From positions 1-50,457 of IMG/VR virus record IMGVR_UViG_3300032523_000861: a stretch of DNA of 50,457 bases; one strand, 5' to 3'. A program made the translations under genes and the position numbers. Below are positions 50,345 through 50,457 of this stretch, one piece after another. The stretch's first letter is position 1; each line of letters opens with the position of its first letter. The notes under the pieces were generated by a model that saw nothing but the letters and a program-made list of their open reading frames with translations, had not been told where the DNA came from and made no database searches. This DNA is from a virus.

Positions 50345-50457
50345 TTATAGGTAATCGTATCTAGAAGCTTCCAATTCGTAATCTTGGGATTCAAAGTTAT
50401 CCACATCCCAATCGTAATCCTGCTTCTCTATAAGAGTAGAAGATTCACCAGAGATGA
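50345..50457 (-). CDS. C-terminal end of an unknown gene, 5' end outside window
   Basis: Frame open from the window edge to TAA at 50345-50347, encoding at least 36 residues. The visible part is acidic and Tyr-rich (DYDWDVDNFESQDYELEAS). No function can be proposed. Confidence 0.55.
   Translation of the reverse strand, partial: ISGESSTLIEKQDYDWDVDNFESQDYELEASRYDYL

Noticed and set aside
1-50457. tRNA or rRNA genes
   Set aside because: I saw no cloverleaf-like or conserved rRNA segment in the few non-coding gaps, though a dedicated search was not possible.

Overview
The window looks like part of a large tailed-phage genome (Caudoviricetes) with a T4-type replisome, probably infecting a member of the Bacteroidota. 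Every gene I can support lies on the minus strand, so genes read from high to low coordinates. The DNA is AT-rich and tightly packed, with many ATGA and TAATG stop/start overlaps. The host inference rests mainly on a recurring promoter of the Bacteroidota type (TTTG, 19-20 bases, TAnnTTTG), seen at ten sites on the minus strand. A DUF5522-like small protein and an Hc1-like histone, both familiar from Bacteroidota, agree with it. No terminase, capsid, portal, tRNA, integrase or CRISPR array is visible here.

Replication and nucleotide block (about 29,556-50,457). In transcription order: three small unknown genes, gp32-like SSB, UvsX/RecA-like recombinase, FEN-type exonuclease, gp41-like helicase, a 56-residue histone-like protein, B12-dependent class II ribonucleotide reductase, a DUF5522-like protein, thioredoxin, asparagine synthetase, a GNAT acetyltransferase, two tandem paralogous DNA-methylase-like proteins, gp45 clamp, a third methylase of the same type, family B DNA polymerase, an unknown gene, dUTPase, gp44 clamp loader, a zinc-ribbon protein, gp62 clamp-loader subunit, a Cas4/RecB-like nuclease and a ribbon-helix-helix-like regulator. 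Repeated promoters divide it into several units.

Central fibre/glycosyltransferase segment (about 24,042-29,540). Two large GT-B glycosyltransferases and an unknown 185-residue protein precede a 729-residue collagen-like GTSG-repeat fibre. A clear intrinsic terminator follows at about 24,000.

Sugar operon (7,908-23,892). About twenty translationally coupled genes for nucleotide-sugar synthesis and transfer: GT2, GT-D-like and GT11 glycosyltransferases, UDP-GlcNAc 2-epimerase, GDP-fucose synthase, two other SDR epimerases, an HldE-like kinase, a HAD-nucleotidyltransferase fusion, a short DegT-type aminotransferase, a GNAT and an FkbM methyltransferase. They probably decorate virion fibres or alter host surface glycans. 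One gene in the cluster (10,033-10,383) looks like a recombination product.

Virion/lysis-like end (1-7,871). A two-pass membrane protein, a one-pass coiled-coil membrane protein, a HAD phosphatase, a 1065-residue repeat-rich tail fibre, a small conserved protein, a subtilisin-like protease and a modular Thr-rich surface protein cut by the window edge. The protease gene is broken by an apparent one-base deletion inside a Thr-codon repeat, which separates it from its C-terminal module.
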